Source: Aedes albopictus
Taxonomy: Eukaryota > Arthropoda > Insecta > Diptera > Culicidae
Reading direction: 5' to 3'
Length of the DNA stretch: 64,000 nt
NCBI RefSeq assembly: GCF_035046485.1
Contig: NC_085138.1
Location: 331,186,421 to 331,250,420 of the forward strand
A program made the translations under genes and the position numbers. Positions 1 to 11,209 of the stretch are shown one piece after another. Every line of letters starts with the position of its first letter. Within the stretch, counting starts at the first letter, position 1. Under the pieces are notes generated by a model, which was given only the letters and a program-made list of their open reading frames with translations, was not told where the DNA came from and made no database searches.

Positions 1-31
1 TATATTGCACTATTCCACTTAACAATATTTA

Positions 32-3000
32 TTAAGTTCCTTGGTTTTGAGTATCATAAAAGTATTTTTTCAATTTTGTCCGCGTCATGGTAAGATCAAT
101 CCTTTCACAATGTTGATTATAAGTGGACATCATCTGATTTAGTGGACCGAATTTAGCGTAATTACTACGGTGAAAATCTACAGCAAATAAGTTTCTACTA
201 CGCAGTTGGCGAGTTGGAGCATATAAATTTAATTTTGACAATATACTAGACGAATCAATGCGTTGAGCGGCAACATCATTGATAAACGACACCATCGCAC
301 ACTCTCGGCGCCTTTTCAATGTTTGGAGATTAATTAACAAGCAACGTGATTCATACGATGGCAGAGGCATTACAGACCAACCTAAGTTACGTAATGCATA
401 TAGTAAAAACTGACGTTGAATTGACTCTATACGTTCTTCATATTTTTTAGTATAAGGCGACCAAACAACACAACAGTATTCTAAAATTGAACGTACATAA
501 GAAACATAAAGTGTTTTGAGTGTATAAGGATCTTGAAAATGATAGCTAAAACGTTTTATAAAATTAAGCATGTTGCCTGCTCTATGAGTAATTGCATTAT
601 AATGATCCACAAATGTTAGTTTGGAGTCTAAAACAATCCCTAGATCTTTTATTTTCTCACAACGTGTAACATATTCGCTTCCTAATACTACTTGAAAACT
701 TGGTGTGTTTTGTTTCCTACTGTAACTTATAATATTACATTTTTTTACATTAAGCTCCAATAAACTTTTGCAGCACCACGTATGAAAAACTTTTATTTCA
801 TTCTGAAAGACTATGTAGTCATCGTCATTATTGATCTCCAAGAATAGCTTCATATCATCAGCGTATATAAGAATCCTCAATTTATTTAAAACAAAAGAAA
901 TGTCATTAACATATAAAATAAAAAGAAGAGGACCTAAATGTGAGCCTTGGGGTACTCCCGAAGTAACCTTAATTGGATTAGATTTTTGCTCTTTGAATTT
1001 TACTATTTGCTGACGATCAGTTAAATATGATTCAATCCAGGTAAGGAGACTTATTTCAATTCCCATTTTTTCAAGCTTGTGAATCAACATAGGAATGTCA
1101 AGTTTATCGAAGGCTTTACTAAAGTCAGTGTAGAGTGCCTCAACATGATTACCGTTATCCATTACATTCAATGAGTAATTTACAAATTCCAAAAGGTTGG
1201 TAGTAGTTGAACGGCCTTTAAAAAAGCCGTGTTGAGCGTTTGTTATCCGATTTTTTATTTGGCCAAACATAGTTTTATTAATGATTGATTCGAAAAGTTT
1301 TGGAATACATGATATAATTGCAATGCCACGATAGTTGCGGACATCAGCTTTTTTGCCTGACTTATAAATTGGTATTAGGAAGGATTTTTTCCATTCCCTA
1401 GGAAAAACACCAGAATCGAGTGACATATTAAATAACCAAAATAAAGGAGTAGTGAGCTCGATTGCTAAATTTTTCATAAATAATGGTGGAATTCCATCTG
1501 GTCCTGGCCCTTTATTGCCGTCTAAATTCTTAAGACCTAGCAAAATGTCTTGAACATTAATATGGCTAACACCAACATCTCTCGAAAATTCAGGAAAATG
1601 TGAAAAATACGCGAAATCACGATCATTGTCTGAAAAATTCGAATACGTTTCTTGGAAAAAAGTTGCAAAAAGATTGCAAATTTCTTCAGAATTATTTCCT
1701 TCTTTTTCATCTAATGTCATTTTTGATGGAAAGCTACATGATTTTAGTTTAGTCTTCACGTAATTGAAGAAGTTCTTAGGACATGATTTTATTTCATTTT
1801 CTGTTTTTAGATTGTACTCAGTAAAGGCTGTAGAAATAGCAACATTAAGTTGATCACATATATCCAAATATTTCACCAAATTGGCATGACTTTCATTAAT
1901 TCTGTAAGCTTTATGTGCTTTTTGCTTACGATTTTTAAGATTAATGATTTGCCTGTTAAACCAAATGGGGTTCTTCGAATCGAAACTTCTACGTTTCCTA
2001 ATAACCGGGATTTCTTCCTGAATAATTTCCCGTAACAACTTATAAAAAACTTCAACAGCAGTTTCAATATTCTGTTGATTTTTCAAGACAGATTGCCAAT
2101 TTGCCCTATTTAGTTTTTGTCTGATATTAGAATAATTTGCTCTGCTGTAATCGAAAACATTTTCGTAAACACTTTCATCGGGAAAGTGATTTTTATGCAA
2201 AAACACAGAAAACTCGATTGCTGTATGAAAAGCCTCGTTTTTCCACAAAGGCACTAACGACTCATTTACGCAAAAGTCTTCATGAATGTTTGTCAATAAA
2301 AAATCTAGATAACAATTTCGCCTGTTTTTAACATGATTGATTTGATTTAGACCTAGGCATGCAAACTTCTCAAAAATGAATTGTAATGTTTCATTCTCCC
2401 CTATGACTGGTAAAAGGATACTCTCATTTTCGAAATCTGGAATGAAATCGACACTGTTCTGATTAAAATCACCGTAAAGGTGTACTTTATATTCGGGAGG
2501 TAGTTTAGATAGGATTTCTTCCGCTGCATGGAAGAAGACTTCGTATGTAGATTTACAAGCTTGATCTGGGGGAAAGTAAACTGTTGCAAAAATATGAATA
2601 TCACCGTTAAAATTCGCTTTAACCCACACATGTTCGAATTCTCTGAATTTGGGTGAGATAATGATTTCGGAATTAAAATTGGAGGAGATAGCAACGAGTA
2701 CTCCTCCACCCGATTTTTTCTGTGTCAAGTTTAAATCACGATCACTACGGAAAACATTATAGTTACTACCAAAAATTTCTTCACTTTTAACGCTGTCATT
2801 CCAACTTGTTTCGGTTCCTAAAATAACCGAAAATGAGGAGCTTAAAATATTTTTATGAATTTCGCTCATTTTTGATGCGCTTTTCATGCGATTAAAATTT
2901 TGACAATAAATTAAGATTTCTGTAACTGAAGAAATTAATGGTAATATGCTATTCACGTTTGAACTTGACGGTGAATTGTCATAATTAAAACTAATTACCT

Positions 3001-3124
3001 CTCTTTGCTGAAGAGAAGTGCTCAAGTCCAGTTCAGCTTCACCGAGTTCTAGTGTAGGATCGTTGTCAACCTTCGAAGGTTCCGTCAGTTCCATTGAAAA
3101 CACGAATGGCTGCATGCCCCGCAT
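32..3124 (-). CDS. LINE ORF2: AP-type endonuclease and reverse transcriptase
   Basis: 1030 residues, uninterrupted. The protein would nick target DNA and reverse-transcribe the element RNA at the nick (target-primed reverse transcription). The endonuclease spans about residues 70-310: N76 in YCQNF, E105 in GTETSW, D219 and N221 in GDFN, D274 in LDFLLTN. The usual terminal SDH appears here as AFH (H300), a possible weakening of the nuclease. The RT spans about 580-860: motif A YTDFSKAFD (665-673), motif B SGVPQGSHLGP (722-732), motif C YADD (754-757). The C-terminal region (about 870-1030) has the Cys/His-poor, YEERIE-SIQRQF type tail typical of Jockey-like LINEs; no RNase H is seen. The start overlaps ORF1 by 40 nt in another frame, so translation probably depends on re-initiation or a start further in, such as M11. 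The endonuclease homology only begins near residue 70. Confidence 0.88.
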   Translation of the reverse strand: MRGMQPFVFSMELTEPSKVDNDPTLELGEAELDLSTSLQQREVISFNYDNSPSSSNVNSILPLISSVTEILIYCQNFNRMKSASKMSEIHKNILSSSFSVILGTETSWNDSVKSEEIFGSNYNVFRSDRDLNLTQKKSGGGVLVAISSNFNSEIIISPKFREFEHVWVKANFNGDIHIFATVYFPPDQACKSTYEVFFHAAEEILSKLPPEYKVHLYGDFNQNSVDFIPDFENESILLPVIGENETLQFIFEKFACLGLNQINHVKNRRNCYLDFLLTNIHEDFCVNESLVPLWKNEAFHTAIEFSVFLHKNHFPDESVYENVFDYSRANYSNIRQKLNRANWQSVLKNQQNIETAVEVFYKLLREIIQEEIPVIRKRRSFDSKNPIWFNRQIINLKNRKQKAHKAYRINESHANLVKYLDICDQLNVAISTAFTEYNLKTENEIKSCPKNFFNYVKTKLKSCSFPSKMTLDEKEGNNSEEICNLFATFFQETYSNFSDNDRDFAYFSHFPEFSRDVGVSHINVQDILLGLKNLDGNKGPGPDGIPPLFMKNLAIELTTPLFWLFNMSLDSGVFPREWKKSFLIPIYKSGKKADVRNYRGIAIISCIPKLFESIINKTMFGQIKNRITNAQHGFFKGRSTTTNLLEFVNYSLNVMDNGNHVEALYTDFSKAFDKLDIPMLIHKLEKMGIEISLLTWIESYLTDRQQIVKFKEQKSNPIKVTSGVPQGSHLGPLLFILYVNDISFVLNKLRILIYADDMKLFLEINNDDDYIVFQNEIKVFHTWCCKSLLELNVKKCNIISYSRKQNTPSFQVVLGSEYVTRCEKIKDLGIVLDSKLTFVDHYNAITHRAGNMLNFIKRFSYHFQDPYTLKTLYVSYVRSILEYCCVVWSPYTKKYEERIESIQRQFLLYALRNLGWSVMPLPSYESRCLLINLQTLKRRRECAMVSFINDVAAQRIDSSSILSKLNLYAPTRQLRSRNLFAVDFHRSNYAKFGPLNQMMSTYNQHCERIDLTMTRTKLKKYFYDTQNQGT

Positions 3125-4308
3125 GCTTCGCAGGTTGCAGCTGACGAAGTTCTTGGTGCCATCCGGCTCGGGGGAGGTACTGCAACGGGACGCTGATGTG
3201 CTTCATTCGATGGATATGGGTTTAAAATTTCTCCTCGTTTAAACTGGATTGTCGGTCGATAGCTCGTTGGCGGTCTTGAAAAACGATCCTTCGCTGCCGC
3301 AAGCAGTTCTCTATCCGATAGTAGTTCACGATTCCGTTGATTATAATTAGTGCGCGCATTGTAATCCCGTTGTCGGTCGGGTCTGCCATTGCCATTATTC
3401 GGGGGTGCTGGGCGATTTGATTGTTTTCGTTCATTACGTCGGGCCTGTCTCTTGCGCCTCTTAGCTTTATCAGCTTGTTTCTGCTGAATTGACCGATGCG
3501 ATACTCGCCTGTCGTAGTCCGTCCAATCAGCTTTCCAAATACTTTTTGAGCCAAGTTTGCGCCATCCGGAATTGTCTTGGTTAGTGGTCATTACTGCATT
3601 GAGTTCGGCATGTAGACTGGGGGAGGTATCTAAAGATGCAATGTCTGCGTTAGGTGATGGTATCATGTTCGCCGATATCGCTTTCAACTCGTTTAATATG
3701 TCAAGTTCAAACATCGGGTTACTCCGCATAGGCTCCAAAGAAGTGATGTCCAAAGTCAAAGACGACAGCTCCCTTACGTCCTTGCTCAGAGTTTTGACCT
3801 CGTCAGATAAAATTGTTACCATCGATTTCACAGCCGTAGATATGTTGTGTTTTGATGACTCACGCTCCTTATCAAACAGTGCGGTAATATGATTCTTGAC
3901 GGTGTTCACGTTGCCAGTGAAACAGCTGCTTTTCGCCATCGCAAGCTGATTTTTTATATCCGTAACTAGCAGTTCCAGGCGGTCAACGGCTTCATCGATT
4001 ACGCTCATGTTACTTTGTTTAATTGAGGTGCGATGAATCACCTCCGTGTTTTTGTTGATCTGTGCAGTTAGTATTTCTTGTTGATCTACAAGTGACTTCA
4101 AATCTAAACTAGTGGCTACAATGTTTTGGCAGGAGCTGCAGCACGGCAACACGAACGATGAGGTATCCGTCCTTCTGTCCTTTTTACGAAGCGAGCATCT
4201 TTGCACATTTATGCCAATGCACGCGGGATGAAATTGACGCGAACACCCTATGCATGACCACAGAGTTAAGTCAGCGGCAGTTTCTGACAGACAAATTTCG
4301 CAGCTCAT
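3085..4308 (-). CDS. LINE ORF1 with N-terminal PHD-type zinc finger
   Basis: 407 residues. The N-terminus shows a Cys4-His-Cys3 PHD-like pattern: C3, C6, C19, C22, H27, C30, C57 and C60. A helical, probably coiled-coil middle follows (about 70-190; many L, I and E/K residues), then a strongly basic stretch rich in R, K, Q and N (about 275-330) suited to RNA binding, and a short C-terminal cysteine cluster CEACGACSHSC. There is no CCHC gag knuckle. LINE ORF1 proteins package the element RNA with ORF2; PHD-bearing ORF1s are known in CR1-like LINEs. The start is the first ATG of the open frame and the zinc finger begins right after it, which supports the choice. The stop lies inside the 5' end of ORF2. 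Confidence 0.8.
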   Translation of the reverse strand: MSCEICLSETAADLTLWSCIGCSRQFHPACIGINVQRCSLRKKDRRTDTSSFVLPCCSSCQNIVATSLDLKSLVDQQEILTAQINKNTEVIHRTSIKQSNMSVIDEAVDRLELLVTDIKNQLAMAKSSCFTGNVNTVKNHITALFDKERESSKHNISTAVKSMVTILSDEVKTLSKDVRELSSLTLDITSLEPMRSNPMFELDILNELKAISANMIPSPNADIASLDTSPSLHAELNAVMTTNQDNSGWRKLGSKSIWKADWTDYDRRVSHRSIQQKQADKAKRRKRQARRNERKQSNRPAPPNNGNGRPDRQRDYNARTNYNQRNRELLSDRELLAAAKDRFSRPPTSYRPTIQFKRGEILNPYPSNEAHQRPVAVPPPSRMAPRTSSAATCEACGACSHSCFQWN

Positions 4309-4490
4309 TTTAACTTACACTTGATTACACGATACGTACGACCGAAAATGAAAATGAAACGTATGCTACAATTAAAAAGGTGCGCGACCGGGAGCGATTA
4401 AAAAACGCGTCCGAACTGATTGACGATCGATTAGTGGGTCTGTGACAAGTGCTGATAAGACCCGACCGAGCTCACGCAGGGAGTTGAGAA

Positions 4491-5405
4491 ATTAAAATAA
4501 AATTTAATTAATCTCTGCATATCTTGGCGTCGGGATCGGAAGGGATTGGGTTTCACGTGCGTTGTCCCGTATGACGACGGACGAGCCTCCTTCCTCGGTG
4601 TGGCTGTGCAGTGTGCGTGTTGTGCATGTTTCTCTTGCTGAGGGAACTGGTTCTGAGCCATGCGGATCAGGTAAGGCCAGAAGCGACAAACTGTTCCGAC
4701 ACGATACGATGGTGGTGCTGGCTGTGGCCCAACCACTTCTGGAGCGGGGTAATGCGATCAAAACAGGATGATATGGGTTCATAAATTTTGAGAAAGCGGG
4801 ATTCCGGACCCTGGCAGAATTGGTCGGAGGTGGCGTGTGGTATTTTTCGGGTAAAATTTGTATGCTACTTGATCGTGTCATAATCTTTTACCCCTGGTGA
4901 TCAACATGAGTTGGGTTTCCGCACGCCATCATCGGTGCCGGGTGATTGGTGTTCGAAATTTCAAACCCTTGTTGTGCTAATTTTTCAGCGCGATCGGATT
5001 ACAAAACCGACAGAGGGATGTTAAGCATCATCGCTTTTTTCAGATGATCTTGAGTTATTCAGTAAACGAGGTCAATAAAAAGTTTTAGAAAGTTTCTGAT
5101 TGATTTGAACTAACAAAATCTACGAGGAGCAACGGCTTTGGTACTTTTGTGAAAACTAACGCTAATAACGCTGGAAACCCCATTAGTTCTGTCCAACGAA
5201 GTAGGTTGAACATGGCCGAGCTTGCTGCATTGAACTCTTTATCTATTTGTCAATAAATGGGTAAGAGCAGGATGCAGAAACTTCAACGATGACATTGTTC
5301 AACCAACGTCATTGAACAGGACATGAACAGTCATGAAAGTTGGCTCGAGGTACCATCTCAATGCTAGTTGCATTTTAGTAACGAATACACCGTTCAACAC
5401 TAAAT
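4491..5405. other. No recognised gene
   Basis: 4500-4890 is relatively GC-rich and has short open frames on both strands (a minus-strand frame of 125 residues at 4504-4881), but none shows a recognisable domain. It could be further 5' sequence of the neighbouring LINE or unique DNA. 4890-5405 shows nothing I can name. Confidence 0.4.
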
Positions 5406-5410
5406 TTTGT

Positions 5411-5791
5411 TATGGAATGAGAAAAAAAAACAACAGGGGTTTGGGACCCTAAAAGTGTCATAGTGAAAGAATTTTTGAAAAATATTGGACCGGGCCTTCA
5501 CAGTTTAAAACCGAAGTTTGTATGGAGAACTTGGGGTGTTTAATTGATATGTGCATTAGAGTGCGTTGTGCATATATTTAGGCGTTAGGCAATAACGAAC
5601 CTAACCCAAATACTGAAAACGCCTAAAAATATACACGGCACGTTCTAATTCACATATCAATTGAACACCCAAAGTTCTTCATGCAAACTTTGGTTTTAAA
5701 CTGTGAAGGCCCGGTCCAATATTTTTCAAAAATTCTTTCACTATGGTACTTCTAGGGTCCCAAACCCCTGTTGTTTTTTCTCATCCCATAA
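5411..5791. mobile_element. Palindromic MITE (fold-back element)
   Basis: Two inverted arms of about 175 bp (5411-5586 and 5618-5791) read as reverse complements over nearly their whole length. Examples are AACAACAGGGGTTTGGGACC in the left arm and its complement at 5755-5774, and the matched CAATATTTTTCAAAAATTC stretch. A short spacer of about 30 bp separates the arms. There is no coding capacity. The ends are not exact, and I see no certain target duplication. Confidence 0.8.
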
Positions 5792-6880
5792 CACCAAATT
5801 TTGTAAAATGTTGTCGAGCAGTGTTATTTGTTTGGCCTTTCTATGCTATAAACCTTAATGGTTCAATTCAAACGCAGGGAAGTGTCCTATAGTAAGTGTA
5901 TCAGTTTAAGTATCCCTCCCAGCTAACCAGATACACATATATGTATGAAAAATATCGTATATTTGGATGTTTTCCGTCACAATCGTAAATATGTTTGGTA
6001 AATGTTGTCGTAAGTATGACATGAATCGCATATCATGATGATTTTTGCTTTATATACGACTTCGATTATTAAATCGTATAAAGCATTGTACAAAGTCACG
6101 TACGACCGGATTGCGTCTTATATGCCGATTTTAACAAATCATATATGAATTTTCCCACATTATCATGGGTATCATAAATTTGTTCAAACAAAATCGTGAA
6201 ATTTATCGCAACTGATAAGACATAAACAATCGAATAAAAGTTGTTATTTTGAAAGAGTTTCGTTCCGAAAGCAAAACATCAAAATGAAAGAGATTTTGTT
6301 GAAAAATGAACTCAAACATATGAGGAAAAGGGGAACATACAGCTGACTTCGAAAAAAATCAATCAAACCAGCAGAACGATCACTTGTTTCAATAAAAACA
6401 AAGAAAACGGAAGTGCACTTGACATCCTTCAGGATTATTTGAATCCGATGGTTCGATCTTGCTACGAAGGGCAAATCTTCCAAAACACAACCTTCGCATG
6501 ATCATGAAGCGGATTTCTCAAATTAATGCAAAAGCAGTTTCAAATGGAGATTACGGTACATGACTGTCGCAGTCCAACATCAGTAAGTTGAGGTCCTTAC
6601 GCTGATAAGACTTCTTACCCTTACCCTGATAAGACTTCGTAAGTCCATGATGGCAGCCAATCAGGACCATGAGAAACTCATGGAAACTACGCAGCAACAG
6701 AACCCGTGAACAGATTCGAGGGTAGCCCTAAAAGTACGGCGGATAAGATTGCTTATGATAAGCCATCGTAGAAGCGAGTGAGTCTGCCGTCAGGTGAGGA
6801 GAGGAGCTACCAGGCGCAACCGCAGGGATAGGCGGTTGATAACCCCGAAAGTTGTTCCCCAGCCAGGCGACCTGGAAATA
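5792..6880. other. AT-rich spacer, no gene
   Basis: AT-rich. It includes a segment (5918-6235) rich in short ATCGTATA-like words and opening with CCCAGCTAA, a start seen in other palindromic repeats of this window. It may be an old MITE, but I could not find the matching inverted end. A short GATAAGACTT word is repeated at 6601-6640. No coding region is supported. Confidence 0.4.
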
Positions 6881-6918
6881 TGGGAAGATTCATTTCATTT
6901 ATTTAGTTCACATCAAAT

Positions 6919-8190
6919 TCATGATAATACTGAATCAACAATTTGCCGCCATAATACTCGATTTGCAGCTGCAGATCTCCATCCTCGGTCACGCCCAACA
7001 CTCGCCAGATCACGCTCCACCTGGTCCGCCCATCGTGCTCTCTGCGCTCCACGCCTTCTTGTACCAACCGGATGGTTAGCAAACACCAACTTTGCAGGGT
7101 TGTTGTCCGGCATTCTTGCAACATGCCCTGCCCACCGTATCCTTCCAGCTTTGGCCACTTTCTGGATACTGTGTTCGCCGTAAAGTGCAGCGAGCTCGTG
7201 GTTCATCCTTCTCCGCCACACACCGTTCTCCTGCACACCGCCGAAGATCGTCCTTAGCACCCGTCGCTCGAAAACTCCGAGTGCTTGCAGGTCCTCCTCG
7301 AGCATCGTCCATGTCTCGTGTCCGTAGAGAACCACCGGTCTTATTAACGTCTTGTACATGGTACATTTGGTGCGGGGGTGAATCTTTTTTGACCGCAGTT
7401 TCTTCTGGAGCCCATAGTAGGCACGACTTCCACTGATGATGCGCCTTCGTATTTCACGGCTCACATTATTGTCAGCCGTTAGCAAGGAACCGAGGTAGAC
7501 GAATTCTTCTACCACCTCGAAAGTATCCCCGTCTATCGTAACATTGCTGCCAAGGCTTGTCCTGTCTCGCTCAGTCCCACCTACCAGCATGTACTTTGTC
7601 TTAGCCGCATTCACCACCAGTCCGACCTTTGCTGCTTCACGTTTCAGGCGGGTGTACTGTTCTGCCACCGTTCCAAATGTTCTGGCAATAATATCCATGT
7701 CATCCGCAAAACAGACAAATTGGCTGGATTTCGTGAAGATCGTACCCCGGCTGTTGAGCCTGGCTCGTCGCATAACACCTTCCAGGGCGATGTTGAATAG
7801 TAGGCAGGAAAGTCCATCACCTTGTCGTAGTCCCCGTCGAGATTCAAATGAACTGGATAGTTCACCCGAAATCCTTACGCTGTTCTGCACACCGTCCATC
7901 GTTGCTCTTATCAGTCTAGTCAGCTTCCCGGGAAAGCTGATCTCGTCCATAATTTTCCATAGCTCTGTGCGGTCGATACTGTCGTATGCCGCTTTGAAGT
8001 CGATGAACAGGTGATGCGTTGGGACCTGGTATTCACGGCATTTCTGGAGGATTTGCCGTACGGTGAAGATCTGGTCCGTTGTCGACCGGCCGTCGATGAA
8101 ACCGGCTTGGTAACTTCCCACGAACTCATTTACTTTAGGTGAAAGACGACGGAAGATGATCTGGGATAGCACTTTGTAGGCGGCATTCAA
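6919..8190 (-). pseudogene. RTE reverse transcriptase core and C-terminus
   Basis: 423-residue open frame beginning in the RT core: NAAYKVLS, then YQAGFIDGRSTTDQIF, motif A LFIDFKAAYD (61-70), motif B RRGLRQGDGLS (118-128), motif C FADDMDII (161-168), the thumb, then a C-terminal region with PVVLYGHETWT and RIRWAGHVARM, as in RTE proteins. It is catalytically complete in sequence but is separated from its endonuclease by the frameshift at about 8213. It ends with a TGA at 6919-6921. Confidence 0.85.
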
Positions 8191-8212
8191 AACGGTGATC
8201 GCTCGAAAGTTC

Positions 8213-9118
8213 TCACATTAACTTGTCGCCTTTCTTGTGGATGGGACAGATTATCCCTTCCTTCCACTCCTCCGGTAGCTGTTCGGTTTCCCAGATCTTG
8301 ACTACTAACTGGTGCAGACAGGTGGCCAACTTTTCCGGGCCCATCTTGATGAGTTCTGCTGCGATACCGTCCTTACCAGCCGCTTTGTTGTTTTTGAGCT
8401 GGTGGATGGCATCCTTAACTTCCCTCAGCGTGGGAGTTGGTTCGTTCCCGTCCTCTGCTGCACCAACATAGTCATTTCCTCCGCTGCCTTGGTCCTCCGT
8501 TCCTACATTCTCTTCGCCATTCAGGTGCTCGTCGAAGTGCTGCTTCCACCTTTCGATCACCTCACGTTTGTCCGTCAGGAGGCTCCCGTCCTTATCCCTG
8601 CAGATTTCGGCTTGCGGCACGTAGCCTTTGCGGGATGCGTTGAGCTTCTGGTAGAACTTGCGTGTTTCCTGTGAACGGCACAGCAGTTCCATTTCCTCGC
8701 ACTCCGCTTCTTCCAGGCGGCGCTTTTTCTCCCGGAAGAGACGGGTCTGCTGCTTCCGCTTCTGTCTGTATCGCTCCACATTCTGTCGGGTTCCATGCTG
8801 CAGCATTACCGCCCGCGCTGCATCCTTCTCCTCCAGAACCGCTCTGCACTCCTCGTCGAACCAATCGTTTCGTCGACTCCGTTCTACGTACCCGATAGTG
8901 CTCTCGGCTGCGTTGTTGATGGCTGCTTTCATTGTACTCCAGCAGTCCTCTAGAGGGGCCACATCGAGCACACCCTCGTCCGGCAACGCTGCCTCGAGAT
9001 TCTGCGCGTATGCGGTAGCGACATCCGGTTGCTTCAGTCGCTCTAGATCGTACCGGGGCGGCCGCCGGTAATGTACGTTGTTAATAACGGAGAGTTTTGG
9101 GCGCAGTTTAACCATCAC
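8213..9118 (-). pseudogene. RTE linker and RT N-terminal part
   Basis: Continuation of the RTE ORF in a second frame. It starts with the end of the endonuclease (MVKLRPKLS), then a charged Arg/Lys/Glu-rich linker (WFDEEC to KRRLEEAE), then the RT finger region with NNKAAGKDGIAAELIK and the end of the first RT block, GIICPIHKKGDKL. A single-nucleotide frame loss at about 8213-8222 stops it; the protein continues in the next frame at 8190. Confidence 0.8.
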
Positions 9119-9905
9119 CAGGTAGTGATCAGAGTCGATATTAGCGCCACGATAGGTCCTGACGTCGATAAGTCGGAGAAGTGCCGTCCATCAATCAGAA
9201 CGTGGTCGATTTGCGATTCCGTTTGTTGTGGTGATCTCCAGGTGTAACGATACGGGAGGCTGTGCTGGAAGAAGGTGCTACGAATGGCCATGTTCTTGGA
9301 GGCGGTGAAATCGATGAGGCGTAGGCCATTTTCGTTCGTCAGCTGGTGGGCGCTGAACTTTCCAATCGTCGGTCTGAATTCCTCCTCCTGGCCTACCTGA
9401 GCGTTTAGATCCCCTATGATGATCTTGACGTCGTGGTTTGGGCAGCGGTCGTACTCGCGTTCGAGCTGCGCGTAAAATGCGTCTTTGTCATCATCAGTGC
9501 TTCCGGAGTGAGGGCTGTGCACGTTTATTATGCTAATGTTGAAGAATCGGCCCTTGATCCTCAACCTGCACATTCTTTCGTCGATCGGCCACCAACCGAT
9601 CACGCGCCTCTGCATGTCGCCCATCACTATAAAAGCTGTTCCCAGCTCACGTGTGTTGCCGCAACTCTGGTAGATGGAATGATTACCTCTAAACGTTCGC
9701 ACCATAGATCCTGTCCAACACACCTCCTGCAGCGCTACGATTCCGAACCCGCGGTCCTTCAGTATATCGGCGAGTATACGGGTGCTCCCGATGAAGTTGA
9801 GAGATCTGCAGTTCCACGTACCGAGCTTCCAATCGCAAGTCCCTTTTCGTCGCTGTGGTCGTCGCCATTGGTATCGGTTCGCATTCTTCTCTTGTTGATT
9901 TTCCG
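9115..9905 (-). pseudogene. RTE endonuclease domain (frameshifted)
   Basis: The ATG-initiated part is 9115-9723, but the same frame continues upstream, without an ATG, to about 9905, where a stop occurs. This extension holds the endonuclease start (KLGTWNCRSL and ALQEVCW, which carries the catalytic Glu). Further in are INVHSPHSGS, IIGDLNAQVG (Asp/Asn motif), the YTWRSPQQTESQIDHVLI segment, and then a frameshift near 9165-9175. After it the terminal SDHYLVM motif is found in the next frame. The domain would nick target DNA. The frame break separates it from the RT. Confidence 0.8.
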
Positions 9906-11027
9906 GTGCTAGTCTTTTTTACGGCTGGCTCGCAGGGCCTGACACCAACCCACTAACCCAGGGAGCTGGGCTTACCTTCCCGGAAGCTACGGGTTCTGCA
10001 TTGGCATTTCCTCCAACTACAGTGCTAAATAGCTAGGCTCGAGCGCCAGTCTTCGCCGGGGGTGGTGTTTTTAATGGGCGCCCAGGAGATAATATTTTAC
10101 CTGAGCTTCCACCCCCAAACCAAAACCATTTTTTCTGCCAACACTGCTGACCAGCAGTGCAGCACCAGTGCTTCAAAGGATAAACTTATCCTTGCTTTAT
10201 AATCTGTCATTTCATGGAACTCCAAGCCCCATTTCATCAACAAACAACAATCAAGCTAGTGGTTTTTATTTGATTCTCCACTCATTTTTTTATTAATTTA
10301 TTACAAAATTCTATTCATTTCAGGATTTGCATTTGGGGATTTTTTCTGGAACTATTTCAAAGGGCACACCGATGGCCACTAAATCAATCTGAACATGACC
10401 TGGGATTTTGAGCAAATAAAATGCAATATATTCTGCGACATTTTGACGAGATGGGTGAATTCAGGGTGCTCTGGATTTACGCATTGATGAAAATAGTTTG
10501 CAAATACATATTTCTGCAACAAGTAATTCATAATTAGATTATATTATTATTTTTGGTACGATTAAACATGCCTAAAATAAAAGATATGCAAGTGATTGCA
10601 ACTGATAAAATCGTACATTCTGTAATTTTTGCGGCCACTTTTTTTGGGATAGCATGTTATTGCGAATCCTACTAGAACCGGCAATTTCAATGTATCTCTC
10701 CGAACATAGATACGGATAAGCCTACCACTGCCTTGTATTCCATCTTTAATACTTCTATGAAGAAATGGTTCCAACAAGTAGTGGTTTAAAAGAAAATATT
10801 GAAACTGAGTCGTGGCACGACCCGAACCCGCTTCGTTTTCTGAATCATTTCGGAAGTAGTGCGCATCTATCTCCTTGTCATTAGTAATATGTACAGCGCA
10901 CTAGTCGCGAAAAAGTTGCGTCACTTGTGGACCAAGAAAATGACAGTTTTTATTGAATGTCTGTCTTGATTCCAACCAATAAGGTTTACACAGGAGAAAA
11001 CAATACACATTACACAGCACGTAAATT

Positions 11028-11209
11028 TTTTTTTTTTTTATCTGTATTAACGAGATTTTTAGCCCTGGGCTAGTTCATCTCGGGACCCACGCTTTACTTC
11101 CCTTCCGAAGGAAGAACTCACGTTTCGTGAGTTTGTCGGGAGTGGGATTCGATCCCAGGTCCTCGACGTGATAGTCACGTGTTCTAACCATCCAACCAGG
11201 TCCGCTCCC
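11028..11209 (-). mobile_element. tRNA-derived SINE with 14-bp target duplication
   Basis: Read on the minus strand it starts with a tRNA-like head: A-box-like TGGTTGGATGG and B-box GGATCGAATCC. A non-tRNA body and an A-rich 3' end follow (seen as a T run at 11028-11039). Exact 14-bp direct repeats, ACAGCACGTAAATT, flank it at 11014-11027 and 11210-11223. It would be transcribed by RNA polymerase III from the internal boxes and mobilised by a LINE. It sits inside the long-TIR element and is younger than it. Confidence 0.9.

Larger units (their letters stand above)
1..4490 (-). mobile_element. Nearly intact non-LTR retrotransposon (CR1/Jockey-like)
   Basis: Two long overlapping ORFs on the minus strand form a complete LINE: ORF1 (3085-4308) and ORF2 (32-3124). 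The 3' end lies at the left edge; an AATAAA-type signal on the minus strand (about 27-33) overlaps the ORF2 stop, so the 3' UTR is very short or cut by the window edge. About 150-200 bp upstream of ORF1 probably hold the 5' UTR with its promoter; the 5' boundary near 4490 is a guess. The PHD-finger ORF1 and the APE-type endonuclease plus RT without RNase H fit the CR1/Jockey-like LINEs; the exact clade is uncertain. Both ORFs are open from end to end, so this is the youngest-looking coding element in the window. Confidence 0.85.
6880..10095 (-). mobile_element. RTE-clade non-LTR retrotransposon, frameshifted
   Basis: One minus-strand element with endonuclease, linker and RT in order, matching RTE LINEs (from memory it resembles the Aedes JAM1 type). 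The short AT-rich 3' tail with ATAAATGAAATG words lies at about 6885-6915, typical of RTE. The 5' part, about 9905-10095, has no open frame and probably is the 5' UTR. The coding region is cut by two frameshifts, so the copy is dead, but it is almost full length. Confidence 0.85.

Noticed and set aside
4504..4881. 125-residue minus-strand open frame in GC-rich DNA
   Set aside because: No domain, several overlapping frames on both strands, and position just upstream of a LINE; not enough for a gene call.
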